Source: Campanula takesimana
Lineage: Eukaryota; Streptophyta; Magnoliopsida; Asterales; Campanulaceae
Direction of reading: 5' to 3'
DNA: 64,000 nt
NCBI GenBank assembly: GCA_026119855.1
Contig: JAOWBW010000301.1
Location: 1,054,001 to 1,118,000 of the forward strand
The notes beneath the pieces were generated by a model, which made no database searches, was not told where the DNA came from, and saw only the letters and a program-made list of their open reading frames with translations. Each line of letters starts with the position of its first letter. Positions within the stretch are counted from its first letter, which is position 1. Shown here one piece after another: positions 9,779-20,769 of this stretch. The position numbers were made by a program, and so were the translations under genes.

Positions 9779-11211
9779 ATGGATCAAGAGGCTAGAATCA
9801 CAAGTCTTGAGAAGAAAGTCTTTATAACCTCTTTGGAGAAGTGGGTTGCCAAACTTCCTAGTTCTAGTCGTAGGAAGCTTGATGAACGGTATGGGATAAA
9901 GTGTCTTTGGTCACTTTTGCACATGAACTCCAATATCAACCTCTTGCAAGCCTGTGGGAGATTTTGGAATGATACCCTCCATGTCTTCAATTTTTCATTC
10001 AACGAGATAACACCCACTTATGAAGACATCGCAGCATTATGTGGTTACGAAGGGAAGGGTAAAGTTGCCTTGCCTTTTGACTTCGTTTGCTTGAGGGACA
10101 AGTTGGTGACCTTCGGCGTACCCGCGGATGACTTTGATAGGTATGCTAGGGGCGGTTATGTCGACCTTTCTTGGATGCCGCAACACTTCATGCATGCAGA
10201 CGTGACGTCTGACCGCTCCTTGGACCATCTTGCACTGTGCTTGTTTAGCTCTATCCTTTTCCCTTCTGAGGTGGGATTTGCCAGTGAAGGATGTTTGGGT
10301 ATGGTGAACTTGGCTCGTTTGGGTTATGATATTGTACCGGCCATTCTTGGGGAGATGCTCTGTGGGATTCCCCATCTTGCGGCTTATGGTGGATGCCTTG
10401 TGGTAGTGATAGGCTTTTGACCATGTGGTTGCAAGAGCGGCTTCGAGTGAATAAACCGGCGGCTTCTCTGAAGGTGGCCCCATGGATGCACTGCATTAGA
10501 GGTATGGTGGAGCGGTTTGAGGGCGTGACTCTCAAAGGTTGGGAAAAGTATTTGGCGGAAATGGTGACTGACGACATTCAGTGGGTGGTGCCCCATTGGC
10601 ACATTCACTCTGTGAGGGAGAAACAAGTGGGACTTCACATGATCAAAGTTCCGACCCTTTCTGGAACTACCTTTTACTATCCCTCTAGAGTGCTTCGTCA
10701 GTATGGTTTGGTGCAGACCATCCCGGAGGGTTGGGACGAGGAGAGAGATGATTTTCCCTTTGGGGTACTTCAGTTGGATGATAGTGCCTCAGTCCTTCTT
10801 TCTCAGATGTGGGGCGAGGCTGGATTTAGTCGTAGGACCTTCCTCACACGCTCTAGCAACACCTTCCTGCCACGCGAGTATTTGGATTGGTACATGGGGA
10901 GACTTGGGCATGCGGAGCAGACTCTAGAGACCCTAAGGGGCACTATTTTGGGATCCTGTGCTCCAAGTTCTTCATTGAGAATTAAGGAGGCTGAGGCTTA
11001 TGAGAGGAGGATGAGTAAGCGCGTGGCTAACGGAGGCGGAGAAGAAGTGGGGGTGTCAAAGAAGAGGAAGGGCGAAGAGGCTCCTAATGGAAAGGCTAAA
11101 GGTGTTAGCAAGTTTGAAAGAAGATTTTGTGAGAATCCTAGCAAGAAGAAAGTTCGCCGTGGGCAAAGCAAGAAGAAAGAGACCGAGGGCACAAATGGCA
11201 CTAAGGAGTAA
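9779..11211 (+). CDS. Antisense accessory gene 2 of element B: second plant mobile domain-like protein, intronless, one frameshift
   Basis: I chose the ATG at 9779 (MDQEARITSLEKKV), although an in-frame ATG lies at 9767. The first frame runs to about 10420 and carries the family-like segment FWNDTLHVFNFSFNEITPTYED followed by IAALCGY. The second frame continues from about 10393 (TMWLQERLRVN) to 11211, so one frame change near 10393 joins them. The C-terminus is strongly basic (SKKRKG, PSKKKVRRGQSKKK), suggesting nuclear localisation. Overall plan matches antisense gene 1, but without introns and with a different C-terminus, so the pair looks like an old duplication or two independent captures. 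Function unknown. Confidence 0.7.
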
Positions 11212-11690
11212 TCCCGAGCATCTCTCCATAGTCGTTGCAGACACATTAGTTTAATTTAGTTTACTTTTGTTTTAGTTTCAATTTCAGAATAGGTTATTTA
11301 TTCAAAAAGTATGTCAAGCTTAGACTCATCAAATAAGTGTTAACATGCAATGACTATGGAAATAAAAGTTTTTGCTTTCAGAAAAATACAGCTTCTCTCT
11401 CTATTGCTTTGACAAGATTTGGATGTTTATTCGTTTTTTAGACCGCACCTTTTGAAAGGCTGCCTACGTTCCCCTTTTACAAATAGGACTAAGGGGCTCA
11501 GGTCACCGTAGTTCACTCCAGTCAGACTAGAATGATTTTAAAGAAAGGGAAGATAGAAGGGGGAATGCTCTGACTTTTGCCTAGACCGCCCTTGCGGGTT
11601 TTCGATCTAGCGAGCTTTGTACGCACCCTTATTTTGCATAGACCGCCCTTTGCAGGTTTTCAGTCTATCGGGCTTCTTTTTGCGTAGTAA

Positions 11691-11731
<41 letters not shown>

Positions 11732-11739
11732 GGGGGAGT
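11212..11739. other. Spacer between antisense gene 2 and integrase: LTR-like motif, short repeat, 35-T run
   Basis: No gene. At 11441-11540 it resembles the LTR end of B (CCGCACC..., GCCTACGTTCC, CTCAGGTCACCGTAGTTC). Two copies of TAGACCGCCCTT(T)GC.GGTTTTC are at about 11581 and 11639. A run of 35 T occupies 11694-11728. On the element strand this is a poly-A run just after the integrase stop. It might be a mark of RNA-mediated capture of the antisense segment, or simple slippage. Confidence 0.6.
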
Positions 11740-12951
11740 CTAGTCATAGTAGCGTCTGAGCTTGCTGAGGTTGACTGGTTCCTTGAACGGGTTGCCATCC
11801 AAATCTGCCATTCTGACCGCTCCTCCGGAGAAGATCTTCTGTACCACAAATGGCCCTACCCAAGTGGGGGCCCATTTCCCGAGGGGGTTGAATTTGTTGG
11901 GTAAGCGTACTTTGAGCACCAAGTCTCCTTCCTTTATGTCAACAAGCTTGACCTTTTTATTGAAGGCTTTTGTCGTTCTCCTTTGATAGGCCCGGATGTG
12001 TTCCATGGCCTTCAATCTGCGTTCGTCGAGTGTTGCCAATTGATCATAGCGACTACGAAGCCATTCTACCTCATTCACTTGGTTCTCGAGCAAGACCCTC
12101 AAAGATGGCACCTCCAACTCAATAGGGAGCACTGCCTCCATGCCGTATGTCAAAGCGTAAGGGGTCTCTCCAGTAGCGGTGCGGACTGACGTTCTGTACC
12201 CCCAAAGTGCTAATGGTAACTTCTCGGGCCAATCCCGTCCTTGCGAAGCCATCTTGCGAATTATCTGCTCTATCGTCTTGTTGGCCGCCTCAACTGCGCC
12301 GTTAGTCTATGGATAGTATGGGGAAGATTTCTTTCGTTCGATCTTGAATTCTACAAGCAAGCGAGCACACTCGGCTTCGAAATGACTGCCATTATCTGAT
12401 ATAATGAGGTTAGGAACCCCATACCGACACATAATATTATCTTTGATAACTGCGCTACCTTCTTGGAATTCAACACCTTGTAAGACTGAGCTTCGACCCA
12501 CTTTGTGAAGTAGTCGACCGCGACGAGGACGAATTCATGACCATTACTACCGGCCGGGGAGATCTTCCCAATAATGTCGATACCCCCACGTGGCGAATGG
12601 CCAAGGCGTGGTGGAACTATACAATTCGTGTGGGGGGATGTGGTTGAGGTTGGAGCATACTTGGCACTTGTGACACCGTCGAACCCATTGAATACAGTCT
12701 GTCTCCATGGTAATCCAATAATAGCCCAGCCGAGTGATCTTCTGTCTAAGCATCCTTGCATTCATGTGTGGTCCGCACAACCCATTGTGTACTTCTTCCA
12801 TTATTGCTTCAGCTTTCTTGTTGTCGACACATAAGAGCAACAGACCATCGTAATGCCTCTTGTACAAAGTATCGTCTAACAGCACAAACTGCCCCGCCAA
12901 CCTTTTGAGTGCTTGCAGACTCTTGGCCTTCACATCTCCGTCAAAGGACAT
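11740..12951 (-). pseudogene. Element B integrase (frameshifted)
   Basis: Minus strand. The N-terminal zinc-binding region is at 12640-12950 (EEVHNGLCGPHMNARMLRQK, CHKCQV). The catalytic core is at about 12310-12620 (GGIDIIGKI with the first Asp, VDYFTKWVEA, DNGSHF with the second Asp in another frame). The C-terminal domain is at 11740-12252 (WPEKLPLALWGYRTS, GETPYALTYGMEAVLP, GPFVV, LSKLRRYYD and stop). The catalytic Glu would fall near 12290-12310, where the frame changes (a stop replaces part of NGAVEAANK-type sequence). At least three frames are used, so no full protein is made from the sequence as read. It would join cDNA into chromosomes in an intact copy. Confidence 0.88.
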
Positions 12952-13640
12952 CTCTCGTGCTTAAGGAATTTGTAGATTTGGGCGTACCATTGATCTCCGT
13001 TTACCTCGGCATTGATCTGGATTTCACAGCAATAGGCGGGGTTTTCTCTTCGTCCAACCCTGAATGGTTTCACGGATCTTCCTTCTGGAATTTCAACTAA
13101 GGAGGCCAATGTAGCTAGAGCATCCGCGAACCTATTTCTGTCTCGCGGCAGGAAGTGGAAGGTAACCTCTTTGAACTGTGCTATCAAATCATCCATGTAA
13201 CCTTGGTACCGCTGCAGGCAAGGATCAATAGTTTTCCATTTCTTCGCCGTTTGGTTAATAATCAAAGCAGAGTCTCCATACACTTCTAACTCTTTTACGT
13301 TGCGCTCTAGGGCGGCCTCCAATCCGGCTATACACGCCTCATACTCGGCGGCGTTGTTGGTTGCTGAAAAGTTTAGCTTGATGGCTATGGGAGTGTGCTC
13401 ATCTTTGGATCAATAAGTAGGAGTCCGACTCCATTCCCTCGTTTGTTTGCAGCTCCGTCAAAGAATAATTGCCACCTTTCTGCGACCTCAATTGCGAAAA
13501 TGTCATCATCCGGGAACTCGGGGTCGGGTCCTCTTGTCTCGGTGCTCGGAGAGTCTGCGAGCTGATCGGCCATTGCCCTCCCCTTGATTGCCTTTCTCGG
13601 TACATAAGTAATGTCGAACTCTCCAAGAATACTGACCATT
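12930..13640 (-). pseudogene. Element B second (archaeal-type-like) RNase H
   Basis: Minus strand, between the first RNase H and integrase. Motifs: WQLFFDGAANKRGNGVG (catalytic Asp region), then in the next frame MEAALERNVKELEVYGDSAL with NQTAKKW, and PRDRNRFADALATLAS. A second RNase H in this position identifies the Tat/Retand side of Ty3/gypsy. The frame change is near 13330-13390. Confidence 0.85.
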
Positions 13641-14720
13641 TAGCGAGTCTCATAGAAAGAGAGGGTTTATCGAACAGATACTTGATAGGATCCATTTTCG
13701 AGACTAGTAAGATCGGATGGGACACCATGTAGTGCTTGAGCTTCGTCACCACCCATACTAGGCCTACGCAGGTCTTCTCGAGCGCGGAGTAATTGAGCTC
13801 GCTACCTTGTAACTTTCGGCTGACAAAGTACACTGCATTCTCAATCCGGGAATCTTTGGCTCTTGCGCTAACATGGCTCCGACGGCGGTGTCTGTCACAG
13901 TTAAGTATAGTAGCAACGGCTTCTCCTTATGCGGCGGGCGCAGGATTGGGGTATTCACCAAATATTGTTTGATCCTTTCGAAGGCTATTTGGCAGCCATG
14001 ATCCCACTCCACACTGGCTGTCTTCTTCATTAACTTGAAAATTGGTTCGCAGATGGTGGTCAGCTGATTGATAAACCGACTGATGTATTGCAGGCGTCCC
14101 ATGAATCCTTTTATCTCCGTCTCGGTACGGGGTGGCTTCATCTCCAGGATGGCTTGAATTTTCCTTGGGTCGGCTTCGATCCCATTCTCGGTGACCATGT
14201 AACCCAATACTTTCCCTCTACGAACTCAAAAAGTGAGCTGGCCATCAGCCCCCTTTTGAATGTATCTATCATGTCATCCACGTACACCTCAATCTCCTTG
14301 TGGATCATATCGTGGAATAAAGTCGTAACTGCCCGTTGGTAGGTAGCCCCAGCGTTCCTCAGCCCAAATGGCATGACAGTATAGCAAAAAGTCCCCATGG
14401 GGTGTGAAAGCTGTTTTTCTTGTCCTCCTCGGCCATCTTGATTTGGTTATAGCCGGCAAACCATCAACAAACGACTTGACCTCAAATGGGGCGGTCGCAT
14501 CCACCAACATGTCGATATTGGCAGAGGGGAAGTCATCCTTTGGCGTAGCTTTGTTGAGATCCCGAAATCCACACATACTCTGACTTTACAGTTGGATTTC
14601 TTGACAGTCACCAGATGTTGATAACCCGTTGGATACTCGATCACCCTGATAAACCCCGCACGATAGCTTCTCAATCTCTTTCCTTCACCTGCAAAGACCA
14701 TTCCGGCTTAATAGCGGCGC
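13640..14720 (-). pseudogene. Element B reverse transcriptase and first RNase H (frameshifted)
   Basis: RT motifs on the minus strand: RDLNKATPKDDFP, TAFTPHG, YTVMPFGLRNAGATYQR and EVYVDDMI (catalytic Asp pair). The thumb and RNase H follow: GFMGRLQYISRFI, CQIAFERIKQYL, ILRPP, then YFVSRKLQGSELNYSALEKT and ITYVPRKAIKGRAMADQLA. Segments lie in at least four frames, with shifts near 14400, 14230, 13830 and 13640. In a working element this enzyme would copy the RNA genome from a tRNA primer and degrade the RNA strand. Confidence 0.9.
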
Positions 14721-16010
14721 AGCTTCTGCTTGACTGGCTTAGCGTCTGGTGCTGTCGGGATTCTGTGCTCTACGATCGAGTTGTCGAGCCCCGGCATGTC
14801 TTTATAAGACCATGCAAACACATCCACATATTCTTTGAGTAGCTCAATCAGTGCTTCCCTTTCGGCTCCGCTGAAGAAGCTTCCAATCTGCGTTTCCTTG
14901 GCTCGGCTTCGGTCCCCAATTCACGCACGTTAACACCTCATCGGCAGCTTGGGCTCGAGATTCTTTTTGATTAATAACCTGTTCTGAGATTTCTTTAATG
15001 TATTCGTCATTTAATGTGTCTGTGTCTGCCTCTTCTAATGAATCATTATTAACTAAGTGTATATCATTAGTTTGATTATTAGCCAATTTATCAGTTAAAA
15101 GAGTGACTATGGAGGGATACTCGGAAAGGTCGAGGGTTTCATTCATGGCAAAAGGGAAAATAGCGTTTGCAACAAGATCATAGTCTTCCGACGTAAGGTC
15201 GTCAGACTTAGAGGAAGACTCAAATTCAAAATGTAAAACACTAGACTCTGGGACGGGGATTTTGGGTGAGTGGCAAAGGAGATGCTGTGGCAGGAGCGCG
15301 ACAGAGAAGGAGTAAGCCCAGTGTTCCACCATAAATTTCGGGAGTAGCTATGGTCCTCCAATGATGCACCAATTCTTGAGCTTGTCCCCCCATGGGTACC
15401 ACCAATGTCCTTGGGTCCACCTTATCTTCAGATAGAGTCATGCTCCTGATGACGGCAACCATGTCTTTCGTGCAGCCCCAGATTACCCAGATGTTGAAGC
15501 AGATATTGGCCGTCCCACGTCTCAGTCAAACTTGAGTTTCTGCGGCTTCTATTGCTGGTTTGTCAAGGGTTTGCGGCTTTCAAGTTGATCTGCCAAGTCA
15601 TCTGCTACCTTGGTGGAGTACTCATGGCCTGATGGTTCTAAACTCTGCCCGTGGCTTTGTCATGTTCCATGTAAGTCAGCTTCATGTTGGACCGATCGAA
15701 TTCCACATCTCTGAAAATCTCGAACCCTTTCTGCAATTTCCGCGTGTGGTCAATCCATGGCTCGGCGAACTCAAAACACGAAACTCCTCGCCTTCCCTGA
15801 CAAAGTAGCTATTCAGGGACAGGCGGTATGGCCGCATTTCAGGCTTTTTGTAGGGAAGCTTCATCTTTTTAAGCAATTCTATCATCTGTTGCTCCATCTT
15901 GTCTTCAAGAGTAAGGGTGTATCCTAGACCAAACAACCCTCGATGATTAATCTCTTAACCAAACCATTCTGTGGGGCCTTGCAAGTCTTACCTAGCCCCA
16001 GCCCCGGTAT
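14721..16010 (-). pseudogene. Element B protease-RT linker
   Basis: Minus-strand coding remnant without a recognised enzyme domain. Recognisable pieces: an acidic segment at 14844-15332 (SSSKSDDLTSEDYDLVANA) and, at 15682-15936, LGYTLTLEDKMEQQMIELLK. These are typical of the long protease-RT spacer of Tat elements. Frames change several times. Confidence 0.65.
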
Positions 16011-16600
16011 AAAACCCTGTTACGCAGTATCTTGACAACAGGTGCCACTTTGTCCGTTGTTTTGGTGAGGTCGATGGTACGAGATCTGTGCTTGAGCGAC
16101 TATTTCAAAGCCATTGAAGAGTCGGCTCTCTTCCCCATGCTGAATCTGTAAGACAGGAACGCCCTTGGTGTCGTCGTCCCTTGGGCAGTTACAGAGATCA
16201 CTGTAGATGATGGTCACTTCATTACCAGATTGAAACTTCACACACTGGTGCAGGGAAGATGGGACAGCGCCCGACTGATGTAACCATGGCCGCCGAAGGA
16301 GGAGTGAGAAGGTTGCGGGGATGTCGATGACATGGAATCGGTTGGCAGGATCTTGTTCGCGATGGTAATGGGCAAGGTGACTTCGCCTATCACGGCGCGG
16401 CAAGTAGAGTCATAAGGCTTTGATGGTTTGCTTGGATGGGCGTAAATCAACACCAATAACGCCAACCACATCCATCATCCTTGAAGGCAGGATATTAATA
16501 GCAGACCATTGTCAATGAATACACGGGGAATCTTTCTTGCTCATTTACTCGACAGTGATGTACAAAGGCTCATTATGATCAACTCCGAACACTGGCTTGT
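16011..16600 (-). pseudogene. Element B aspartic protease region
   Basis: The minus strand around 16520-16500 reads RVFIDNG in place of a retropepsin D-T/S-G active site. It continues with CLQG, MMDVVGVIG, DLRPSKQT and then DSTCRAVIGEVTLP at about 16410-16370. A DNG variant is common in Tat-lineage proteases. Frame changes split the domain. It would process Gag-Pol in an intact element. Confidence 0.72.
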
Positions 16601-19190
16601 CTAGCTCCGAGAAGTGATGATGTTTCCATAGTGGATATTACCAATCATGTGGGTGACGTCGCTCGGGGTAATAGTGGATGGTACCATGGTGGCGGCGAGG
16701 TTTGCTCGAGCATGAGGCGATGGGCTAGGGAGGAGGTGAGTAGGGACCAGAGCGAGATGTGGGCTTGGGTTTGTTTGAGTTGAGTGAGGATAGGGTCTTC
16801 TTTGTCTAGGTCGGCTTGCTCGGGTTCCTTCCCAAAAGACTTTCTTTGCACCCTTCGGGTCGGATTGGTACACTTGACCGGATCTTGTAAGGAGACAAAC
16901 TTCCGCACGTAGCTCCTCCAAAGACAATGGCGAGTCATGACAAGGGGGCGAAACTTCGGTCTTTTCGGCCCCTCGAAGATTTCGGCCCAAGAAAGAGGTT
17001 GAGAGGGCTTGGGGCTCTCCTCCTCTAGAGATTCGACTTCACTCACTAGTTCTTCTAAAGACAACAAGTAGCAAGAAAGATTCTTTATTATTAGTCATTG
17101 AAATACAACCCATCTCATCACAAGTCCGCCACAACAGACTCGGCCGGATCAGTGATCTCACTAAGTTCTACCATGAGTACATTGCTAGCTACATAATCTC
17201 TAGGGTCTTCGATGACTCCCTTGTGGATGAGCTCTTGCACGGCCTTCTTGAGTTCAAAACATTCTTCGGTAGTGTGACCGGTGCACTTGTGGTAGTGGCA
17301 AAACTTCGACAAATCGCAACCAAGGCGGGGAAGGTGTCCTTCTAATGGTTCAGCATTTCTAATGTCACCAATGCCATGAAGACATCCACCATCGTGAGCC
17401 CTATCTTGTCAAAGGCATCCATGAGCTCTAGGATACTAATCTCGCATGTTTGCACCATATTCACCCCACCCCCATTGTTAGGAAGAGGGTTATTCACCAC
17501 ATTAGGACCCTTTGGCTTCTCAATCTTCTTGTCATTGATCAACCCTTGTACTACGCGCTTCAATTGAATACAACCATCCGTTGTGTGCCCGATGTGCTTG
17601 TGATACTTGCAGAACTTGGAGGCGTCCAAATCACTTCTTGGGTAGGCAGGTTGGTAATTCTCCAAAGGCTTGATAAGACCTCTCTTGACTAACACGTCAA
17701 AGACTTTCCCCATGGCATACCAAAATCGTCAAAGTGCTCCCTCTCCTTTGCGGCGGAGCCCCATTCCTTGTTACGGCTTGAACATCTAACGGGACCTCTT
17801 TCTGGACCATATTCACTTGGCCGACGGCCTCCTTTCCACCCCTAGGAGGCGCAGGCGCAGTAGGAGCCTTGTAGCGGAAGGAGTTGTTGTTGTTGGTCTT
17901 TGGACTTTCCTTGGCGGCACAATCCCAGTGAACCCTGCTTCGTACCTTACTCCGGCGTCAACCATTTCCCGCAAATCAGGGAAGTAACCATTACCTATAG
18001 CTGCTTTCATCTCCGGTAGCAAGCACTTGTAGAAAATCTGTTTCTGTTCCTTCGCCTTTGGTGGGTATTGGACCTCACACAACCGATGGTTCCACCTCTT
18101 GTAAAAATCATAAATAGCCTCGCCGGGCTTTTGCATAGTGTTCTCAAGATCCGTTCGATTCACATGCCAATCCAAGTTAGCTTGATACTTCTCACAGAAA
18201 TAGCGCTGATTTGATCCCACGTTTGCCTCTCGCTTGGTTCTAGCCCCAAGAACCAACGCAGAGCTATACCATCCAAAGTGCTATGAAATACGCGAGCCAT
18301 TTGTTCGTTGGTGCAGTCACGAGCCTCATGGCCAACACATAACTATCCAAATGAGTCTTAGGACACGAGTCACCATGAAACATTGCCACTTAGGCATCTT
18401 GAAATCCTTGGGGAGAGCCCCACTTGGCTAGGGTTGATTGTCTTGGTAGTCGGTGCACTTTGCTTATCCACGGTCTCGATCAACTTTCGCATTTGCTCTT
18501 GCATGGCCATAACCACAGGGTGATTGGAGATGTCGGGGATAGTTTCTGACAGAATGACGGGAGGAGTAGTGGAAGCAGTAGCAGCGGCCATCCCAATACT
18601 CAGAGCAACGAGGGTGCGGGTAGTTTGCTAGCGGAGAGGTAGCCACCAAGCAGTTCAGGGGAAGGTTCATAGACAGCCTTGTTCTTGCTCATGGTAGTGA
18701 AACCTTGTTGGGTGTAGAGAGAAGGAGGTGGAACATTGCGGTAGCTTGGGAATGGGAAGGCAGTAGCATTGGTGTTGGGGGGACAGTTGGTATTGACCTC
18801 TTCATCCTCGACATAAATGAAATTCTCCCCATCGGGCACCAGTTTAGTCCCCTTTTGTTGAATGTGACCCTTCAACTGTTGGTTTTTGATCTTCCAACAT
18901 CTTGTTGCTTTCCTCGAGATTCCTGATCTTGGCTTCGAGACCGGCGAGGAAGTTCTGGAGGCTTGGGGGAATACCATTGAGAGTAGCCTCGGTGTTGAGC
19001 TCGGCGGCACTGGCAGAGGAGCAGAGGCTGAAGCTGAAGCGGGAGTTGACATTGCTGATGACGAGACTGAGAACGTGGACGGAGTAGAAGCTTCACGTTG
19101 TAGTCGACCACCGCAACGGATCCAAACTTGCTTTGCTGAAAGGTTGAAGGGCAATGGAGCTTTAGGAGAGGGGGAGGCTCATGCAAAGTA
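16601..19190 (-). pseudogene. Element B gag (fragmented)
   Basis: Minus strand from about 19154 down. The N-terminal part is Ser/Pro-rich (FSVSSSAMSTPASASASAP). A retrotransposon-gag core lies at 17813-18256 (NQRYFCEKYQANLDW, AIYDFYKRWNHRLCE, GNGYFPDLREMVDAG). Two His/Cys motifs are spaced C-X2-H-X4-H-X4-C: CKYHKHIGHTTDGC at about 17615-17575 and CHYHKCTGHTTEEC at about 17305-17265. Both are of the Tat gag type. Stops and frame changes split it into at least six pieces. Confidence 0.82.
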
Positions 19191-20302
19191 TATTTTAATT
19201 TACAAAAACATACATTATTTACATCCTAATTGGTTGGAAGGGGTACCCCTTTTTCGCAACTAGTTTTAGAAGACTACGATCAGTGGAGGCCATCATTACG
19301 TCTATAGACCCCTCGTTTTTCACCTGCATTGCACACCCCCAAACGGACAATTTGGGCGAGGGTCCTATAGGGCAAGCGGCTTCCACCAACCATCGGATCC
19401 TACGACTAACCCTTCCTTAAAGGCATTTAACGTGACGTCTATGTTACATCCTACGCAAGTTAATGATGAGCGGAGATCTTGACAATAAACACTCATCTCA
19501 CCATGGCACGTCCCTTGTAGGGAAATCACTTTTTTGTGCACTTTCTCTCAAAGATCTCGATTCATCATTGACTTGGGGATGACTCGACATAGACAGCACG
19601 TTAATTGACTATTAGAAAAAGCTAGCCAAACCAACCGGTCAAAACCTAGGTGTGATACCTATACTAGTGTGGGTTGACACGGGTTAGGTAAAAGGTTCCC
19701 ACCGCTCGCGGAACGTACACGGTGAGTGGAGTAGACGAGTGACTCGAAAAGAGGGCGACAGTAGCGCACAAATTCCTGCACACGAATACTCCGGGTAATG
19801 GGGACCTGTGCAGTGCTGACACGGACTAGTGGTAGTGTGTGGCAAGAAACTAATTCTTTTTAAGGAGAAAAAGAGAAGTTTTTGATGTTAGGATGATGCA
19901 ATGCAATGCATGAGAGAGAGAGGAGAGAGAACAATGTACAAGGGAGCATAGCAGAGTTTTGTTTGACCCTAAAACTAAAGCGAAGATAACAGGGTACATG
20001 GTACAAGGTACAAGTATAACAGTTCGGGGTGCGCCCGGGTGCATGTGTAAACATGGCAGTATGTGAGGTGCGTGTATAACATGGCAATTGTGTGCATGTG
20101 TAAACATGGCAATGTGTGTGCATGTGTAAACATGGCAGGTGTGTGCATGTGTAAACATGGCAAGTGGTATGTAGGTGCATGTGTAAACATGGCAGGTGTG
20201 TGCATGTGTACACATGGCAAAGTTGTAAGGTGGCAATGCGAACATGGCAACATCATGATGTGAACGAAAGTTAGACCCACTAAGTTTGAAAAAGTTTCAA
20301 AG
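19191..20302 (-). other. Leader of element B between PBS and gag
   Basis: About 1.1 kb with no convincing coding content on either strand. It holds a minisatellite (20040-20250). Long leaders are usual in Tat/Ogre elements. The three overlapping open frames rich in His/Cys/Thr at 19850-20280 are translations of the minisatellite. Confidence 0.7.
20040..20250. repeat. Minisatellite: about eight units containing GTGTAAACATGGCA
   Basis: Units of about 22-28 bp built around GTGTGCATGTGTAAACATGGCA. Unit length and sequence drift across the array. It lies in the element leader. Confidence 0.9.
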
Positions 20303-20323
20303 CAGTCCCCGCGTAGTCGCCAC
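20303..20323 (-). other. Primer binding site of element B, tRNA-Arg-like
   Basis: Two bases after the 5' LTR end on the minus strand: TGGCGACTACGCGGGGAC. It begins TGG as tRNA-complementary sites do. It resembles the tRNA-Arg type site I associate with Tat/Ogre elements; the tRNA identity was not checked. Confidence 0.6.
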
Positions 20324-20325
20324 TG

Positions 20326-20669
20326 TGAATACCCTTTCCGATGAAGCGACGCATGGGAAGTATCTTGTGATTATTTTTATTTACAAGGGAATATTCTTAA
20401 CGACATTAATTATGAGAGTCGCCACGCCGTTTTAATTAAGCCAAAACATTGAAAAAAAAGCATTTTTAGTGGGGTTCGGGGGTCAAATTACAACAAGAGA
20501 AGAATATTGAACGTTATCACTCCTATTGCCCGAATGATCGGTCTTTCTATCATGATGCATGTGTTAGTAGTGTGTTAGTGATTTAGACCGGATCCGAAGA
20601 TTGCCTACGTTCCTCTCAATGTGAGAAGCTCAGGTCAGCGTAGTTCGCAGAGAATTAGAATAGGCAGAA
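20326..20669 (-). repeat. Partial 5' LTR of element B (rest in gap)
   Basis: Matches 4515-4858 of the 3' LTR across its whole length. About seven differences, nearly all length changes in short homopolymers. The remaining roughly 790 bp of LTR are replaced by the N run. Confidence 0.92.
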
Positions 20670-20769
20670 NNNNNNNNNNNNNNNNNNNNNNNNNNNNNNN
20701 NNNNNNNNNNNNNNNNNNNNNNNNNNNNNNNNNNNNNNNNNNNNNNNNNNNNNNNNNNNNNNNNNNNNN
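20670..20769. other. Assembly gap, 100 N
   Basis: Exactly 100 N, a standard unknown-length scaffold gap. The sequence after it is unrelated to copia A, which would be expected if the two sides were truly adjacent. Confidence 0.98.

Larger units (their letters stand above)
4515..20669 (-). mobile_element. Ty3/gypsy Tat-type element B with two antisense accessory genes
   Basis: Minus-strand order from high to low: partial 5' LTR, PBS, long leader with a minisatellite, gag, protease, RT, RNase H, a second RNase H, integrase, about 6 kb with two + strand genes, polypurine tract, 3' LTR. A second RNase H and an enlarged region between pol and the 3' LTR are hallmarks of the Tat/Retand/Ogre lineage. 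It is inserted in copia A. Target-site duplications cannot be tested because the outer end of the 5' LTR falls in the N gap. At more than 16 kb it is large even for the lineage. Confidence 0.92.

Noticed and set aside
9382..9827. Overlapping + strand frames with AAWP repeats
   Set aside because: They are read-through of the TTGGCCGCGTGGCCA word cluster; the plausible gene starts at 9779.
20040..20250. Regularly spaced repeats resembling a CRISPR array
   Set aside because: Units are adjacent and drift in length; there are no unique spacers, and the setting is a plant retrotransposon leader.
19850..20280. His/Cys/Thr-rich open frames on the minus strand (up to 131 codons)
   Set aside because: They are translations of the minisatellite in several frames.
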